From NCBI RefSeq assembly GCF_001429545.1, contig NZ_LMSP01000046.1:55649-119648 (forward strand): a DNA stretch of 64,000 nt. The letters are read 5' to 3'. The position numbers and the translations under genes were made by a program. The DNA comes from Paenibacillus sp. Soil787 (lineage in GTDB: Bacteria; Bacillota; Bacilli; Paenibacillales; NBRC-103111). The notes beneath the pieces are model-generated. The model was not told where the DNA came from. It worked only from the letters and a program-made list of their open reading frames with translations, and made no database searches. The stretch's first letter is position 1. Each line of letters starts with the position of its first letter. Shown here piece by piece: positions 8,087-16,673 of the stretch.

Positions 8087-9094
8087 ATGAGTCAAGATGA
8101 GCTCCATATTCAACTAACTTCTGGTGATATCGCGCCTCTATGGGGAGGATATTTAAGTGACAGTATGGTCAATTGCGTGCTTAAACATTTCTTGCAAACT
8201 GTTGAGGATGATGAAGTAAAACCAGTCATCGAATTTGCGCTTGGATTGACAATAGAACATATGGAATTTACTAATAAGCTATTTAAAGTCGAGCAGTTCC
8301 CTATCCCTCTTGCCTTTACTGATAAGGATGTCAACCTAAATGCGCCAAGACTATTTTCAGATGTTTATATGCTTCTTTATCTCAGACATATGGGAATTGC
8401 GGGCACTGTTACTTATGGAATGGCATTAGCAAGCAGTTCGAGACAGGATATTCGCGCATTCTTCCAAAACAATCTAAAGACTACGGCTGAATTGCTAGAG
8501 AGATCTACGGCTATTCTGCAATCTAAAGGAATTTTCCTTAGGAGTCCTTTCATCCCGTATCCGGATTCAGTTGAGTATGTACACAAAGAAAGTTGGTTAA
8601 ATGGACTGCTGGGTGATCGTAGACCCTTAATTGCAGCGGAAATCACGAACATTTATTTGAATATTATGAAGAACAGCATAGGTAAGGCGTTGATGTTAGG
8701 TTTCTCTCAAGTGGCTAAAACCAAAGAAGTCATTGAATATATCGTGCGCGGCAGAGATATCTCCTCGAAGCATGTCGAAGTATTCAGCGCGTTATTACGC
8801 GATGACCAGCTGCCGGCACCCACGACGTGGGAAACAGAAATTTCGAATTCTAAGGAGTCCCCATTTTCCGATAAGCTAATGCTCTACCATACGGTTTTTC
8901 TTTCAGCGCTAGGAATAGGGAACTATGGAGCTTCTCTTGCGGCAAGCATGAAGAGAGATTTGATAACGGTATACCTTCGGCTAGTTGGTGAAATCGGAAC
9001 CTACGCGGACGACGGTGCAGAACTTATGATAAAGAACGAATGGATGGAAAAAATGCCGGGTGCGATTGAACGTAATGCGCTACTATCCTTATAA
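8087..9094 (+). CDS. DUF3231 family protein
   Basis: A 335-residue protein made of two related ~165-residue helical halves, the usual DUF3231 architecture in Bacillus and Paenibacillus: each half has a xPLWGGYLSDSM-like opening followed by long amphipathic helices with conserved His/Glu residues (for example GLTIEHMEFTNKLF and RGRDISSKHVEVFSALL), which suggests a ferritin-like four-helix fold. The function of the family is not established. The ATG at 8087 has TAGGAGG upstream; the longer frame from 8000 runs back into the copy B repeat and is not credible. Monocistronic, with a strong terminator behind. Confidence 0.85.
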   Translation: MSQDELHIQLTSGDIAPLWGGYLSDSMVNCVLKHFLQTVEDDEVKPVIEFALGLTIEHMEFTNKLFKVEQFPIPLAFTDKDVNLNAPRLFSDVYMLLYLRHMGIAGTVTYGMALASSSRQDIRAFFQNNLKTTAELLERSTAILQSKGIFLRSPFIPYPDSVEYVHKESWLNGLLGDRRPLIAAEITNIYLNIMKNSIGKALMLGFSQVAKTKEVIEYIVRGRDISSKHVEVFSALLRDDQLPAPTTWETEISNSKESPFSDKLMLYHTVFLSALGIGNYGASLAASMKRDLITVYLRLVGEIGTYADDGAELMIKNEWMEKMPGAIERNALLSL

Positions 9095-9106
9095 GCGGTG
9101 ATATAA

Positions 9107-9136
9107 AAAGACCATCCATTGTAATGGATGGTCTTT
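9107..9136. terminator. bidirectional rho-independent terminator
   Basis: AAAGACCATCCATT-gt-AATGGATGGTCTTT is a perfect 14-bp stem between the convergent DUF3231 and TfoX-N genes. Confidence 0.85.
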
Positions 9137-9156
9137 GGTATGTCAGTATAGATCAG

Positions 9157-9543
9157 CTATACGTCTTTACTCTTTTTCGTGCTCGGTTTTTTCTTCGCAG
9201 GAATCTTCTCTGGCATCGCTGAGACCCATTGTAAGGATTGCTCGATCCATGTTGTGATGGTATCAGGCGTTTCCCGCCACTGCTCCGGTAACGTAACATA
9301 TTCCTTCATCGGTTTGCCTGGCATGGGAGAAAATAACGAGGCTCCTTCTTGCTCGACAAGGCGAGAACGCTCATCTTCCGGCAGACGGATAAAGATCTGC
9401 TGTCCGTAAAGTCCTACGAACATGTTGCCATTAATAAAACCGGCTAGATTGCCGAACATAGGACGAATATGAATATGAGGATCGCTGGGCATAACAGCTG
9501 CGAAAAATTGTTTCATCTCCTCATCAGGACGAGGCATGGACAT
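9157..9543 (-). CDS. TfoX N-terminal domain protein
   Basis: A 128-residue protein with the TfoX_N fold: the IRPMFGNLAGFINGNMFVGL block near residues 30-50, and IFIRLPEDERSRL, followed by MPGKPMKEYVTLPEQW. The C-terminus is a short Lys-rich tail (KKKPSTKKSK). TfoX/Sxy regulates competence in gamma-proteobacteria, but stand-alone TfoX_N proteins in Firmicutes have no demonstrated role, so no competence function should be assumed. The ATG at 9543 has AGGGGAG upstream. Confidence 0.82.
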   Translation of the reverse strand: MSMPRPDEEMKQFFAAVMPSDPHIHIRPMFGNLAGFINGNMFVGLYGQQIFIRLPEDERSRLVEQEGASLFSPMPGKPMKEYVTLPEQWRETPDTITTWIEQSLQWVSAMPEKIPAKKKPSTKKSKDV

Positions 9544-9737
9544 AAAGAAAACTCCCCTCAATTTGATTTATTATTTTTCTATAATGGACTTAAGGCGTTT
9601 CAAGTTTCATCGGAAACGGACCTTTAATCGATTGCATCAGCATCAATGCTCGGGTACATAGTCAACTACTTTAAGTACATAATGAATTTCCTTACCGTAG
9701 TCGTTGTTGACACTCGTATTTTAGCAATCACTTATGT

Positions 9738-9798
9738 AAGTGTCAACTTAAATAGTTTTATTAGTTAAGTTGACACTTAATTAAGTATATGCTAAATT
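9738..9798 (+). promoter_or_regulatory. promoter/operator of the ArsR-SRPBCC operon
   Basis: The inverted repeat AAGTGTCAACTTAA (9738-9751) / TTAAGTTGACACTT (9765-9778) is perfect over 14 bp with a 13-base spacer. Its right arm contains the -35 TTGACA (9770-9775); 17 bases on is TAAATT (9793-9798). It probably binds the ArsR product at 9805. Transcription from this promoter would start at about the ATG itself, and no Shine-Dalgarno is seen. Confidence 0.75.
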
Positions 9799-9804
9799 AA
9801 CTTC

Positions 9805-10143
9805 ATGATCGAAAAAGTGATCCAAGCCATCGTAGAGCCTAGACGCAGAGATATCTTATATCTCGTACGTGATGGAGAGCTTACATCTAGCTCCATCGCG
9901 TCCCATTTTGACATTTCGGCACCAGCAGTATCACAACATCTTAAGGTTCTTGAGGAATCCGGACTACTTGTGGTTCGGAGAGAGGGAACCAAGCGGTATT
10001 ATCGTATGAGGAGGGAAGGTTTTGCTGATCTGAAAGCGTACATTGACCGTTTCTGGGATGATAGTCTACTGCTATTGAAGGAAGCCGCAGAAGAAGAAGA
10101 GAGGAGACAGCGTAACCGTGAATCAAATGAATCAGACCAGTGA
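9805..10143 (+). CDS. ArsR family winged-helix regulator
   Basis: A 112-residue protein that is almost entirely an ArsR winged helix: VEPRRRDILYLVRDGELTSS, then the recognition helix in SAPAVSQHLKVLEESGLL and the wing VRREGTKRYYRM. There are no Cys pairs, so it is not a classical metal sensor; it belongs with the ArsR proteins that pair with SRPBCC (AHSA1) genes. The start ATG has no ribosome binding site and lies about seven bases after a good -10, suggesting leaderless translation. The next gene begins inside its 3' end. Confidence 0.9.
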   Translation: MIEKVIQAIVEPRRRDILYLVRDGELTSSSIASHFDISAPAVSQHLKVLEESGLLVVRREGTKRYYRMRREGFADLKAYIDRFWDDSLLLLKEAAEEEERRQRNRESNESDQ

Positions 10144-10579
10144 TACAATTAGGAAAGAGATGTTTATCGATTGCCGTCCGGAGATCTTATTCTCCTTTTT
10201 TACAGACCCTGAGAAGATGGTTCGTTGGATGGGCAGACATATTCTGCTCCAGCCAAGCGTTGGAGGGAAATATCGGATCGATGTTAATGGATCGGATATT
10301 GCGATGGGGGAGTATAAAGAGATTATTCCTAACGAGAAAATCGTTATGTCTTGGGGCTGGGAGAAGTCCAAGGTGGTTCCACCTGGTTCAAGCACGCTCG
10401 AATTTACATTCACAGCTAAAGACAAAGGAACTGTTCTGTTATTAACTCACTACGATTTGCCGGTCGAAGAAGTCGCCGCCCATACAGAAGGTTGGATGCA
10501 CTATACAGCTCGACTCCAAACGTTGGCTGAGGGTGGAGATCCTGGTATAGATCCGTGGTCTGTTAAGGCCATGCATTAA
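10118..10579 (+). CDS. SRPBCC (AHSA1-type) family protein
   Basis: A 153-residue START/Bet v1-like protein. The AHSA1 pattern is present: FFTDPEKMVRWMG, GGKYRIDVNG, GEYKEIIPNEKIVMSWGWE, TLEFTF, then EGWMHYTARLQTLAEG. Such proteins bind small hydrophobic ligands or act as chaperone-like accessory factors, and are commonly encoded after an ArsR gene that controls them. The GTG start at 10118 overlaps the ArsR gene by 26 bases and has GGAG 11 bases upstream inside it, so translation is probably coupled. Confidence 0.88.
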   Translation: MNQMNQTSDTIRKEMFIDCRPEILFSFFTDPEKMVRWMGRHILLQPSVGGKYRIDVNGSDIAMGEYKEIIPNEKIVMSWGWEKSKVVPPGSSTLEFTFTAKDKGTVLLLTHYDLPVEEVAAHTEGWMHYTARLQTLAEGGDPGIDPWSVKAMH

Positions 10580-10622
10580 AAATTACGTTTCATAAAAAAA
10601 GCTTATGGGGAGATGGAAGACA

Positions 10623-11180
10623 ATGACGACATTAGCTTGCGATTGTGGGTTTAAAGTAGAAGAGGAAAACCGGTACGAAGTAGAGGCAAAGATGTGGCAT
10701 CATGCCATTCACGATCACGCTGATATGTTGAAAAGCATGTCTGTAGAGCAGATTACACAATGGTTGATGGGAAAAGATAAGCAATTAGGCGATTCTTCTT
10801 CCATTCATCAGGAGGTTGTGTTCGCAGCAAGCCCGAACCGCGTTTATGAAGCATTGACCGATGCTGCACAGTTTAGCAAAGTCTCGGGAGGAGCTCCTAC
10901 AGAAATAACTCCGGAGGCTGGCGGTTCATTCTCCTGCTTCGGAGGGATGATCGTAGGGAAAAATATTGAGTTAGAGCCAAACAAGCGAATCGTTCAGGCG
11001 TGGCGTGTCGCGAATTGGGAAGAAGGCGTATATTCTCTAGTGAAGTTCGAATTGGAAGAGCAAGGCGCGGAAACCCGCCTAATCTTTAGTCATACCGGAT
11101 TTCCTGAAGGACAAGAAGCTCACCTGGCTCCAGGCTGGCATACCAACTATTGGGAACCGCTTAAGAAGTACCTAGCGTAA
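10623..11180 (+). CDS. DUF1059-SRPBCC fusion protein
   Basis: A 185-residue two-domain protein. Residues 1-50 resemble DUF1059 (MTTLACDCGFKVEEENRY, then MWHHAIHDHADML), a small Cys/His-containing domain usually found alone. Residues ~60-185 are a second AHSA1-type SRPBCC domain (HQEVVFAASPNRVYEALTD, FGGMIVGKNIELEPNKRI, HLAPGWHTNYWEPL). It is the third gene of the ArsR operon. I prefer the ATG at 10623, with GGGGAG upstream, because the domain begins there; an in-frame ATG lies at 10605. Confidence 0.82.
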   Translation: MTTLACDCGFKVEEENRYEVEAKMWHHAIHDHADMLKSMSVEQITQWLMGKDKQLGDSSSIHQEVVFAASPNRVYEALTDAAQFSKVSGGAPTEITPEAGGSFSCFGGMIVGKNIELEPNKRIVQAWRVANWEEGVYSLVKFELEEQGAETRLIFSHTGFPEGQEAHLAPGWHTNYWEPLKKYLA

Positions 11181-11187
11181 TATAAAA

Positions 11188-11225
11188 AACGGTATTCGTT
11201 CTTTTGGAACGAGTACCGTTTCTTA
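11188..11225 (+). terminator. rho-independent terminator of the ArsR operon
   Basis: AACGGTATTCGTTC-ttttg-GAACGAGTACCGTT: a 14-bp stem with one mismatch, followed by a short T-rich tail. Confidence 0.75.
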
Positions 11226-11315
11226 TTTGTTTTGGATAAGGAGGAAGCGAAGCTTACCCCCTTATTTAATGAATGAAGTTGGTGCCTTGGTTAAAGCTTA
11301 GTTTTGTTGAATGGT

Positions 11316-11492
11316 GGAACTACGATTCGCTATTTTTGGAAATATGAGCTAAAAATTGGATGAGCGGAACGTACGGACGTTATTTGATGGAAAACTGAAC
11401 GATTAAGGGACCAAAACAGTGAAATAACGAATCGTCGTTCCTTATACCCGAGAATTCGGGCGTATTTCGCACAAATAGAGGATCGTCGTTCC
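11316..11492. repeat. four-arm GGAAC repeat element, locus 1
   Basis: Two direct arms, GGAACTACGATTCGCTATTT (11316) and GGAACGTACGGACGTTATTT (11366), are followed by two inverted arms reading AAATAACGAATCGTCGTTCC (about 11422-11441) and AAATAGAGGATCGTCGTTCC (11473-11492). The same order of two direct arms then two inverted arms is found at 37883, 56114 and 60429. It fills the otherwise empty interval 11226-11686 between two convergent genes. Confidence 0.8.
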
Positions 11493-11686
11493 CTCAAGGG
11501 ATGTAGGCAGCTCTTTTTCGAACTCGAGAACGAAGCCCAGACCCAAATTCTGTCATATATACTCATTTGAGGTTGCTGGTTGCTCTGAAGATGTTGTAGA
11601 AAATGCAACAATTAGTGCCTAGATACAGCCTAATTCCCAATGGATCGACAGTCTCGAAGGTGCAATCTTAAATCGGCAATAACTCC

Positions 11687-14617
11687 TCACCACTCCTTAC
11701 GAAGTGCAAACAAATCTCTCAATTCATCATTTGAGAGTTCCATAATCCAGCCTTCAGAAGTAGAGATCACGTTCTCGCTCAGACTCATCTTGCTCTCGAG
11801 CATTTCGTCGATTCGTTCCTCCAATGTGCCGAGAGAGATGAACTTGTGTACTTGTACATTGCGTGTCTGACCCATCCGATAGGCACGATCCGTGGCCTGG
11901 TTCTCTACGGCAGGGTTCCACCACCGGTCAAAGTGGAACACATGGTTCGCTGCGGTCAAGTTGAGTCCGACTCCGCCAGCTTTCAGCGACAGAACGAAGA
12001 TACCCGGCCCAGTACCATCTACGGCTTGGAACGTATCAATCATCTTATCGCGCTCTTGTTTAGGCGTGCTTCCGTTCAGATACAATACCGGTTCATTGCG
12101 CCCAGCCCGCAGCACGTCTGCCAATATTCTTCCCATGCCTACGTACTGGGTGAAAATCAGGCAGGAGTCGCCTTCGTCCCGAAGCTCACCGACCATGGCA
12201 ACGAGCCGCTCCAGCTTCGCAGATCGCATCACGAAGGCTTCGCGGCTCTCCTCGGAAAGCAGATTTTCCTCCGATAGTGTAGCTTCCTTCGTTAGCAGCA
12301 TCGGGTGGTCGCATAGCTGCTTTAGCTGCGTTAAGGCTGCTAGGATCGCTCCTTTGCGCTCCATGCCTTCCAGCTTCTGCATACGCTCCAGTAGATCCTT
12401 GACGGATCGTTCATAGAGTGCTCCTTGCTCTGCTGTTAGATTGATATAGACTTTCATTTCAAGCTTATCGGGCAAATCGAGCTGGATCTCAGGATCTTTC
12501 TTTTTGCGGCGCAGCATGAAAGGTTTGACGAGTTTCTGCAGCTGTGCCGTTCGCTCCTCATCGTGGTGCTTCTCGATCGGATTCGCAAATCGATGTTGAA
12601 ACCCGCGTTGGTTCCCGAGGTAACCCGGATTAAGAAAATCGTAGATCGACCACAGCTCGGACAAACGGTTCTCAATAGGTGTTCCTGTCAGCGCAATTCG
12701 GTGTCTAGCTTTAAGCGTACGGATCGCTGCGGATTGTTTATTGTGGGCATTCTTGATATTCTGGGCTTCATCTAAGCAAAGGGAACTCCACATGGTCTCC
12801 TGCAGAGCCTCTTGATCCATCAGCGCCGTCGTATAGGAAGTCAGGACGACATCCATATCCTTCAAAACCGCAGAAAGTGCCTCGCCGCTTAAACGTCCCT
12901 TCCCATAATGAAGATAAACCTTTAAATCCGGAGCAAATCGGACTAGCTCCTTCTGCCAGTTGCCAAGCACGGAGGTGGGACAGATGAGCAGGGCAGGGGG
13001 CTCCGACTCTGCTCTATGATGCAGTAAATAGGTAATGAATTGTATGGTTTTGCCGAGCCCCATGTCATCGGCCAAGCAGGCACCAAGCCCGAACTTTCTA
13101 AGGAAGCTCAGCCATGTGAAGCCCTCGTGTTGATACTTGCGAAGCTCAGCACGCAGTCCCGCGGGCACAGCAACTTCCTTTAATTCCGAAGGCTGTCCAA
13201 GCTGACGCAGCAGCGCCAAGAGGTGCGCATTCAGCTCGACTTCCAGCTTCAGCCGTTCTTCATTATCCGCTTCTTCCTCCGCCGTAAGAGCTTCCTTTTG
13301 GGTTCTTTCCTTTTCGGATTCACTTAACAGGTGAAGCTGAAAGATATCCTGTAGAGACAGACCTTCTTCCGGATTCACGCTTTCCATGAGTCTCCGGATT
13401 TGCCCCAATAAAGAAGGATCCAAGATCACCCATTGACCACGGAAGCGGATAAGCCGTTCATTGCGGATAAGCAGACTGGCGAATTCAGCTTCGCTCAGGT
13501 CAGTGTTGCCTATGGCAATTCGCCAATCGAAGTTGACCAGCGAATTCAGCCCGAACAGCGACTCGCCTCTGCCGCCAGCTTCAGCGGAAACCTTTGCTCG
13601 CAGCCGAGGCTTCCGCTTCGAGGCGGCCTCCCACCAACCGGGGAGCATGACATTCCATCCATCTTCCAGCAAAAGGCGGCTGTCCGTTGTCAGAAACGAC
13701 CAAGCCGCTTCGTCGCTTAATGGCTCAGCAAATAGCTCTCCGCCGCTACTGCGCCCAGGCAATGCTTCTGTTAGTCTTGTTGCCCAGCCAAGAGAACGCT
13801 CCAGGATATACGGGCTCCATTCACTAGCCCACGTACCTGAAGCACGTCCATCCGCATAAAGGCGAATTGGCGTTAACACAGAGCCTTCACTTTTATCTTG
13901 CAGGACCAAACGTAGACGCCAAGTGTCATCGTTCTCGTCTGGTTCAAGCAGCTGAAGGGCAGGGCGGAAGGGAGCGGTGTCCGGTCTCCAGCCCAGTGAT
14001 GCAAGCCATTCTTCCTCTGTGAACGCATCAGCCGACAATGATGCTGACTTATGCCCTCGGAATAGAGCTGGATAATCCCGCCGAAGATCAGCTAGGGCAG
14101 CTTCATTGGGATAGTGTTCAGCCGAAACCACGGCGGAGAAGGTTGCACGCAAGCCAGACATTCCCTCTCCTAAGCCGTCTAAGCTTTGTAATACATGCCA
14201 ATCGAATTCTTTCAGTGACTCCGCCTCGACATCCCAAGTCCAAGCCAGGTTCCCATTCCGGAATGCGCTGTAATTGGGTACGTATTGGCCGGCTCTAGCT
14301 TCCCGGTATAGAACCGGTGCCACTTCTAGCAGTCCCTTCGTGGTTTCGTTTCCCCCTTCCCATCGAAGGACATCCATGAAGTAGGGTTCTGCGAAGAAGG
14401 GGAGCACCATCTCCACAGGTAGGACCGTTAGTGTCAATTCTCCCGCTACCTGTTGATCTAGCATGGTCCCATAGTAAGAAGGCTCGTGCCACGCAAACAG
14501 CAGCTTACGAAATTTATCTCCGGGCACATCGCGTCCGTCCTGGAGCCCCCAGAGTAGGGCATCTCCACTATCCGTTAAGGTGACGTTCAATGTCATATCA
14601 TGCAATTTTGTGCTCAT
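11687..14617 (-). CDS. SNF2 family DEAD/DEAH ATPase (Snf2/Rad54-type helicase)
   Basis: A 976-residue bacterial SNF2 ATPase. The N-terminal ~480 residues are a family-specific region. The RecA-like core follows: Walker A DMGLGKT with K523, DEAQ box with D616, motif III LTGTPIENRLSELWSIYDFL, then the C-terminal helicase lobe with LKAGGVGLNLTAANHV and motif VI NQATDRAYRMGQT. It would translocate on double-stranded DNA and remodel protein-DNA complexes. Its ATG overlaps the stop of the SWIM gene (ATGA), so the two products are made together. The longer frame to 14704 would intrude into that gene and is not used. Confidence 0.93.
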   Translation of the reverse strand: MSTKLHDMTLNVTLTDSGDALLWGLQDGRDVPGDKFRKLLFAWHEPSYYGTMLDQQVAGELTLTVLPVEMVLPFFAEPYFMDVLRWEGGNETTKGLLEVAPVLYREARAGQYVPNYSAFRNGNLAWTWDVEAESLKEFDWHVLQSLDGLGEGMSGLRATFSAVVSAEHYPNEAALADLRRDYPALFRGHKSASLSADAFTEEEWLASLGWRPDTAPFRPALQLLEPDENDDTWRLRLVLQDKSEGSVLTPIRLYADGRASGTWASEWSPYILERSLGWATRLTEALPGRSSGGELFAEPLSDEAAWSFLTTDSRLLLEDGWNVMLPGWWEAASKRKPRLRAKVSAEAGGRGESLFGLNSLVNFDWRIAIGNTDLSEAEFASLLIRNERLIRFRGQWVILDPSLLGQIRRLMESVNPEEGLSLQDIFQLHLLSESEKERTQKEALTAEEEADNEERLKLEVELNAHLLALLRQLGQPSELKEVAVPAGLRAELRKYQHEGFTWLSFLRKFGLGACLADDMGLGKTIQFITYLLHHRAESEPPALLICPTSVLGNWQKELVRFAPDLKVYLHYGKGRLSGEALSAVLKDMDVVLTSYTTALMDQEALQETMWSSLCLDEAQNIKNAHNKQSAAIRTLKARHRIALTGTPIENRLSELWSIYDFLNPGYLGNQRGFQHRFANPIEKHHDEERTAQLQKLVKPFMLRRKKKDPEIQLDLPDKLEMKVYINLTAEQGALYERSVKDLLERMQKLEGMERKGAILAALTQLKQLCDHPMLLTKEATLSEENLLSEESREAFVMRSAKLERLVAMVGELRDEGDSCLIFTQYVGMGRILADVLRAGRNEPVLYLNGSTPKQERDKMIDTFQAVDGTGPGIFVLSLKAGGVGLNLTAANHVFHFDRWWNPAVENQATDRAYRMGQTRNVQVHKFISLGTLEERIDEMLESKMSLSENVISTSEGWIMELSNDELRDLFALRKEW

Positions 14618-16176
14618 CCGAGTAGCTTTCCTTTCCGCAGTTCCTCTTGCAGCGCTCTCAGCCTGCTGTGCCGTTCCACGAAACCAGAAAAGAAATGTTC
14701 CCATCGCTCAGTTTGTTTCATCTTTTTGTACACTTTATCGAGCCGCTTGAGGAGCCTTACTGCTAATTTGTAATCATGCCGGTTTTTCAAACTGACATAG
14801 TGTTCTACTGCTTGATGATAATAGGGTAAAAGCAGCTTTGGTGTATCCTTTTCAATCGGATGCAGGACATTGACACGATGGTAGAGAGGGTCATGCCCCT
14901 GAAGGATCTGCATTTCTAACCAAGGCTTCCATTTTCTTTGTTCGTACAGCATTTCCTCAATAATCCGGAACGAATAAGGTAATAGCTCTTCTAGAACGAT
15001 CCACATATGTTCTTCCGCTTGAGGGAGATGCACGATGGCTTTTGTCCAATAATCGGCATAAACTTCAAGTTCTTTGGTCCTTTTCTGATTGAAAAAAGAG
15101 GCTGATCTTCTTAACCAATTCACTAACTCTTCCCAGTTCTGGGTGCTATATAGATAGTCAAGGAAAGGGATAAACAGTTTGGGAGGGGCCTCTTTGAAAC
15201 TATCATTCTCTTCTAATGCCTTCCAGGCTTCTTTGCTCCTAGATTGTTGCAAGTACAAGAAAGCCTTTGCGGCTGAAAGAGATGGTGAGGGACTGTCCAT
15301 TATCATCGTCTCAAGAGCTTCTATTTCTTTAGTTACATATTGACTTGCTTCGGGATCTGGGGCAACCCAATGTTTCCAAAGCACGGTATAGACGCCATAA
15401 TCTTGGTAATTATGACCTGATTCTTCAGCCATCTGCTGTCGGATATAACTTAACGTCTGTTCAAGGCGCTCTCCGGTGGCCGAAAAGTCGAGGAGGGGCG
15501 ATTGTTGTTTCAGCCAAGTATGAATCTCATCGTAAACCCGGTAAAGTGTGAAAGACGTGAAGGAACTTACGCCACCTTGTACATTCTGCTCTTTTAGTTT
15601 TCTAAGGATAAATAATTCCTGATGCATGTCAAAAAAAATCTGATCCAAATCAGAAAAAGGAATAGTGATCTTCGTGATGTTTTGCAATTGCATCCGCAGC
15701 ATGTCAACATAATTCCCCAAATCATATGTCGCCTTAATGAGAGACGTGTAATGATTCAGAAACTTCTGCCAGCCGGATACATCCATATTGGGCAATTGTA
15801 GGAGCGTAGACTCCAAGGAAGTAGTTGACGTTGCCCGCTTGAGATGCAGTTTGGCATTCATGATTTGGATAGCGGGATAACCAAGACGATCCCCAAGCTC
15901 CATCCAAACTGCTGCAATATGCTTGCAAGCGGCTGGTACTGGACAACTACATTGACTGGCGTGGGGCTTGTCCAAGTTCAGAATGACACGGTTTTCTCCT
16001 GATTCTTCTTCTTGCACCACTGCCCGAACGACTCGAGACTCAGATACGATTAGCGAAGTTACACGCTGTTGTTTAAAGTAAGTAAACCCTCGACTAAGGG
16101 TAACGTCATTATAAGTTTCGGCTACGTATTCCAGCAGCTCCAACCACTCTTCATCGTTTATAATGGGAGAACTCAT
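14614..16176 (-). CDS. SWIM zinc-finger protein
   Basis: A 520-residue protein with a SWIM zinc finger near the N-terminus: C76-S-C78, then C84-K-H86 (CxC-x5-CxH). The remaining ~420 residues are predicted helical, rich in aromatic and charged residues, with no recognisable enzymatic motif. SWIM domains bind DNA or protein and commonly accompany SNF2 ATPases. The gene overlaps the SNF2 gene by four bases. In the second SNF2 gene of the window (48734-51988) a SWIM finger is fused to the ATPase, which supports a shared function. ATG with AAGGAG upstream. Confidence 0.88.
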   Translation of the reverse strand: MSSPIINDEEWLELLEYVAETYNDVTLSRGFTYFKQQRVTSLIVSESRVVRAVVQEEESGENRVILNLDKPHASQCSCPVPAACKHIAAVWMELGDRLGYPAIQIMNAKLHLKRATSTTSLESTLLQLPNMDVSGWQKFLNHYTSLIKATYDLGNYVDMLRMQLQNITKITIPFSDLDQIFFDMHQELFILRKLKEQNVQGGVSSFTSFTLYRVYDEIHTWLKQQSPLLDFSATGERLEQTLSYIRQQMAEESGHNYQDYGVYTVLWKHWVAPDPEASQYVTKEIEALETMIMDSPSPSLSAAKAFLYLQQSRSKEAWKALEENDSFKEAPPKLFIPFLDYLYSTQNWEELVNWLRRSASFFNQKRTKELEVYADYWTKAIVHLPQAEEHMWIVLEELLPYSFRIIEEMLYEQRKWKPWLEMQILQGHDPLYHRVNVLHPIEKDTPKLLLPYYHQAVEHYVSLKNRHDYKLAVRLLKRLDKVYKKMKQTERWEHFFSGFVERHSRLRALQEELRKGKLLG

Positions 16177-16283
16177 CGAATAGCTCCTTTTTTTCCACTT
16201 TCAATAATCAAAATCATCTTTTAGTATAAATAGTGGAGCTGATAATGTAAATTGAGTCCATTTAAAAGGAAGGATGATTCTAT

Positions 16284-16673
16284 TTGAATACTCGGATAAA
16301 GTATGTTGTAGCTATTATAATTTCCGTCGTATTAGGCTTAAGCTCAAGAAGGTTCTCTGGCCAAATCCCTCTTTTTATTGCTAAACATGCAGGGGACGTG
16401 CTTTGGGCAAGTATGGTCTATTTTGGGTTTCGATTTTTTTTCGTAAAGAGAAGGTTAACCTGGGCGGCAGGGATCAGTGTCATATTTAGCTTTGCTATTG
16501 AATTTAGTCAGCTATACCAAGCAGATTGGATAGTCGAAATAAGAAATACGGTCATTGGATCGCTCATACTTGGAAGAGGATATTTAACGGTAGATTTATT
16601 TAGATATGTTATAGGGATTATAATTGCTTTTTGGATAGATAAATATTGGCTGCAGCGCGATAAGCGGATTTAG
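16284..16673 (+). CDS. DUF2809 family membrane protein
   Basis: A 129-residue integral membrane protein with four hydrophobic segments. The DUF2809 signature is visible: GLSSRRF at the end of TM1, HAGDVLWASMVYFGFR in TM2, FAIEFSQLYQADW in TM3, and LILGRGYLTVDLFRY before TM4. Function unknown. It starts with TTG behind AAGGAAGG. Its stop overlaps the convergent GerB-type gene by four bases. Confidence 0.8.
   Translation: MNTRIKYVVAIIISVVLGLSSRRFSGQIPLFIAKHAGDVLWASMVYFGFRFFFVKRRLTWAAGISVIFSFAIEFSQLYQADWIVEIRNTVIGSLILGRGYLTVDLFRYVIGIIIAFWIDKYWLQRDKRI

Noticed and set aside
9157-11064. Competence cluster (TfoX-N with ComFB)
   Set aside because: The two genes are 50 kb apart, Firmicute TfoX_N has no proven competence role, and no other com genes are near.
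11330-11611. 93-codon minus-strand frame
   Set aside because: It lies across the four-arm repeat element; composition follows the repeat and there is no start signal.
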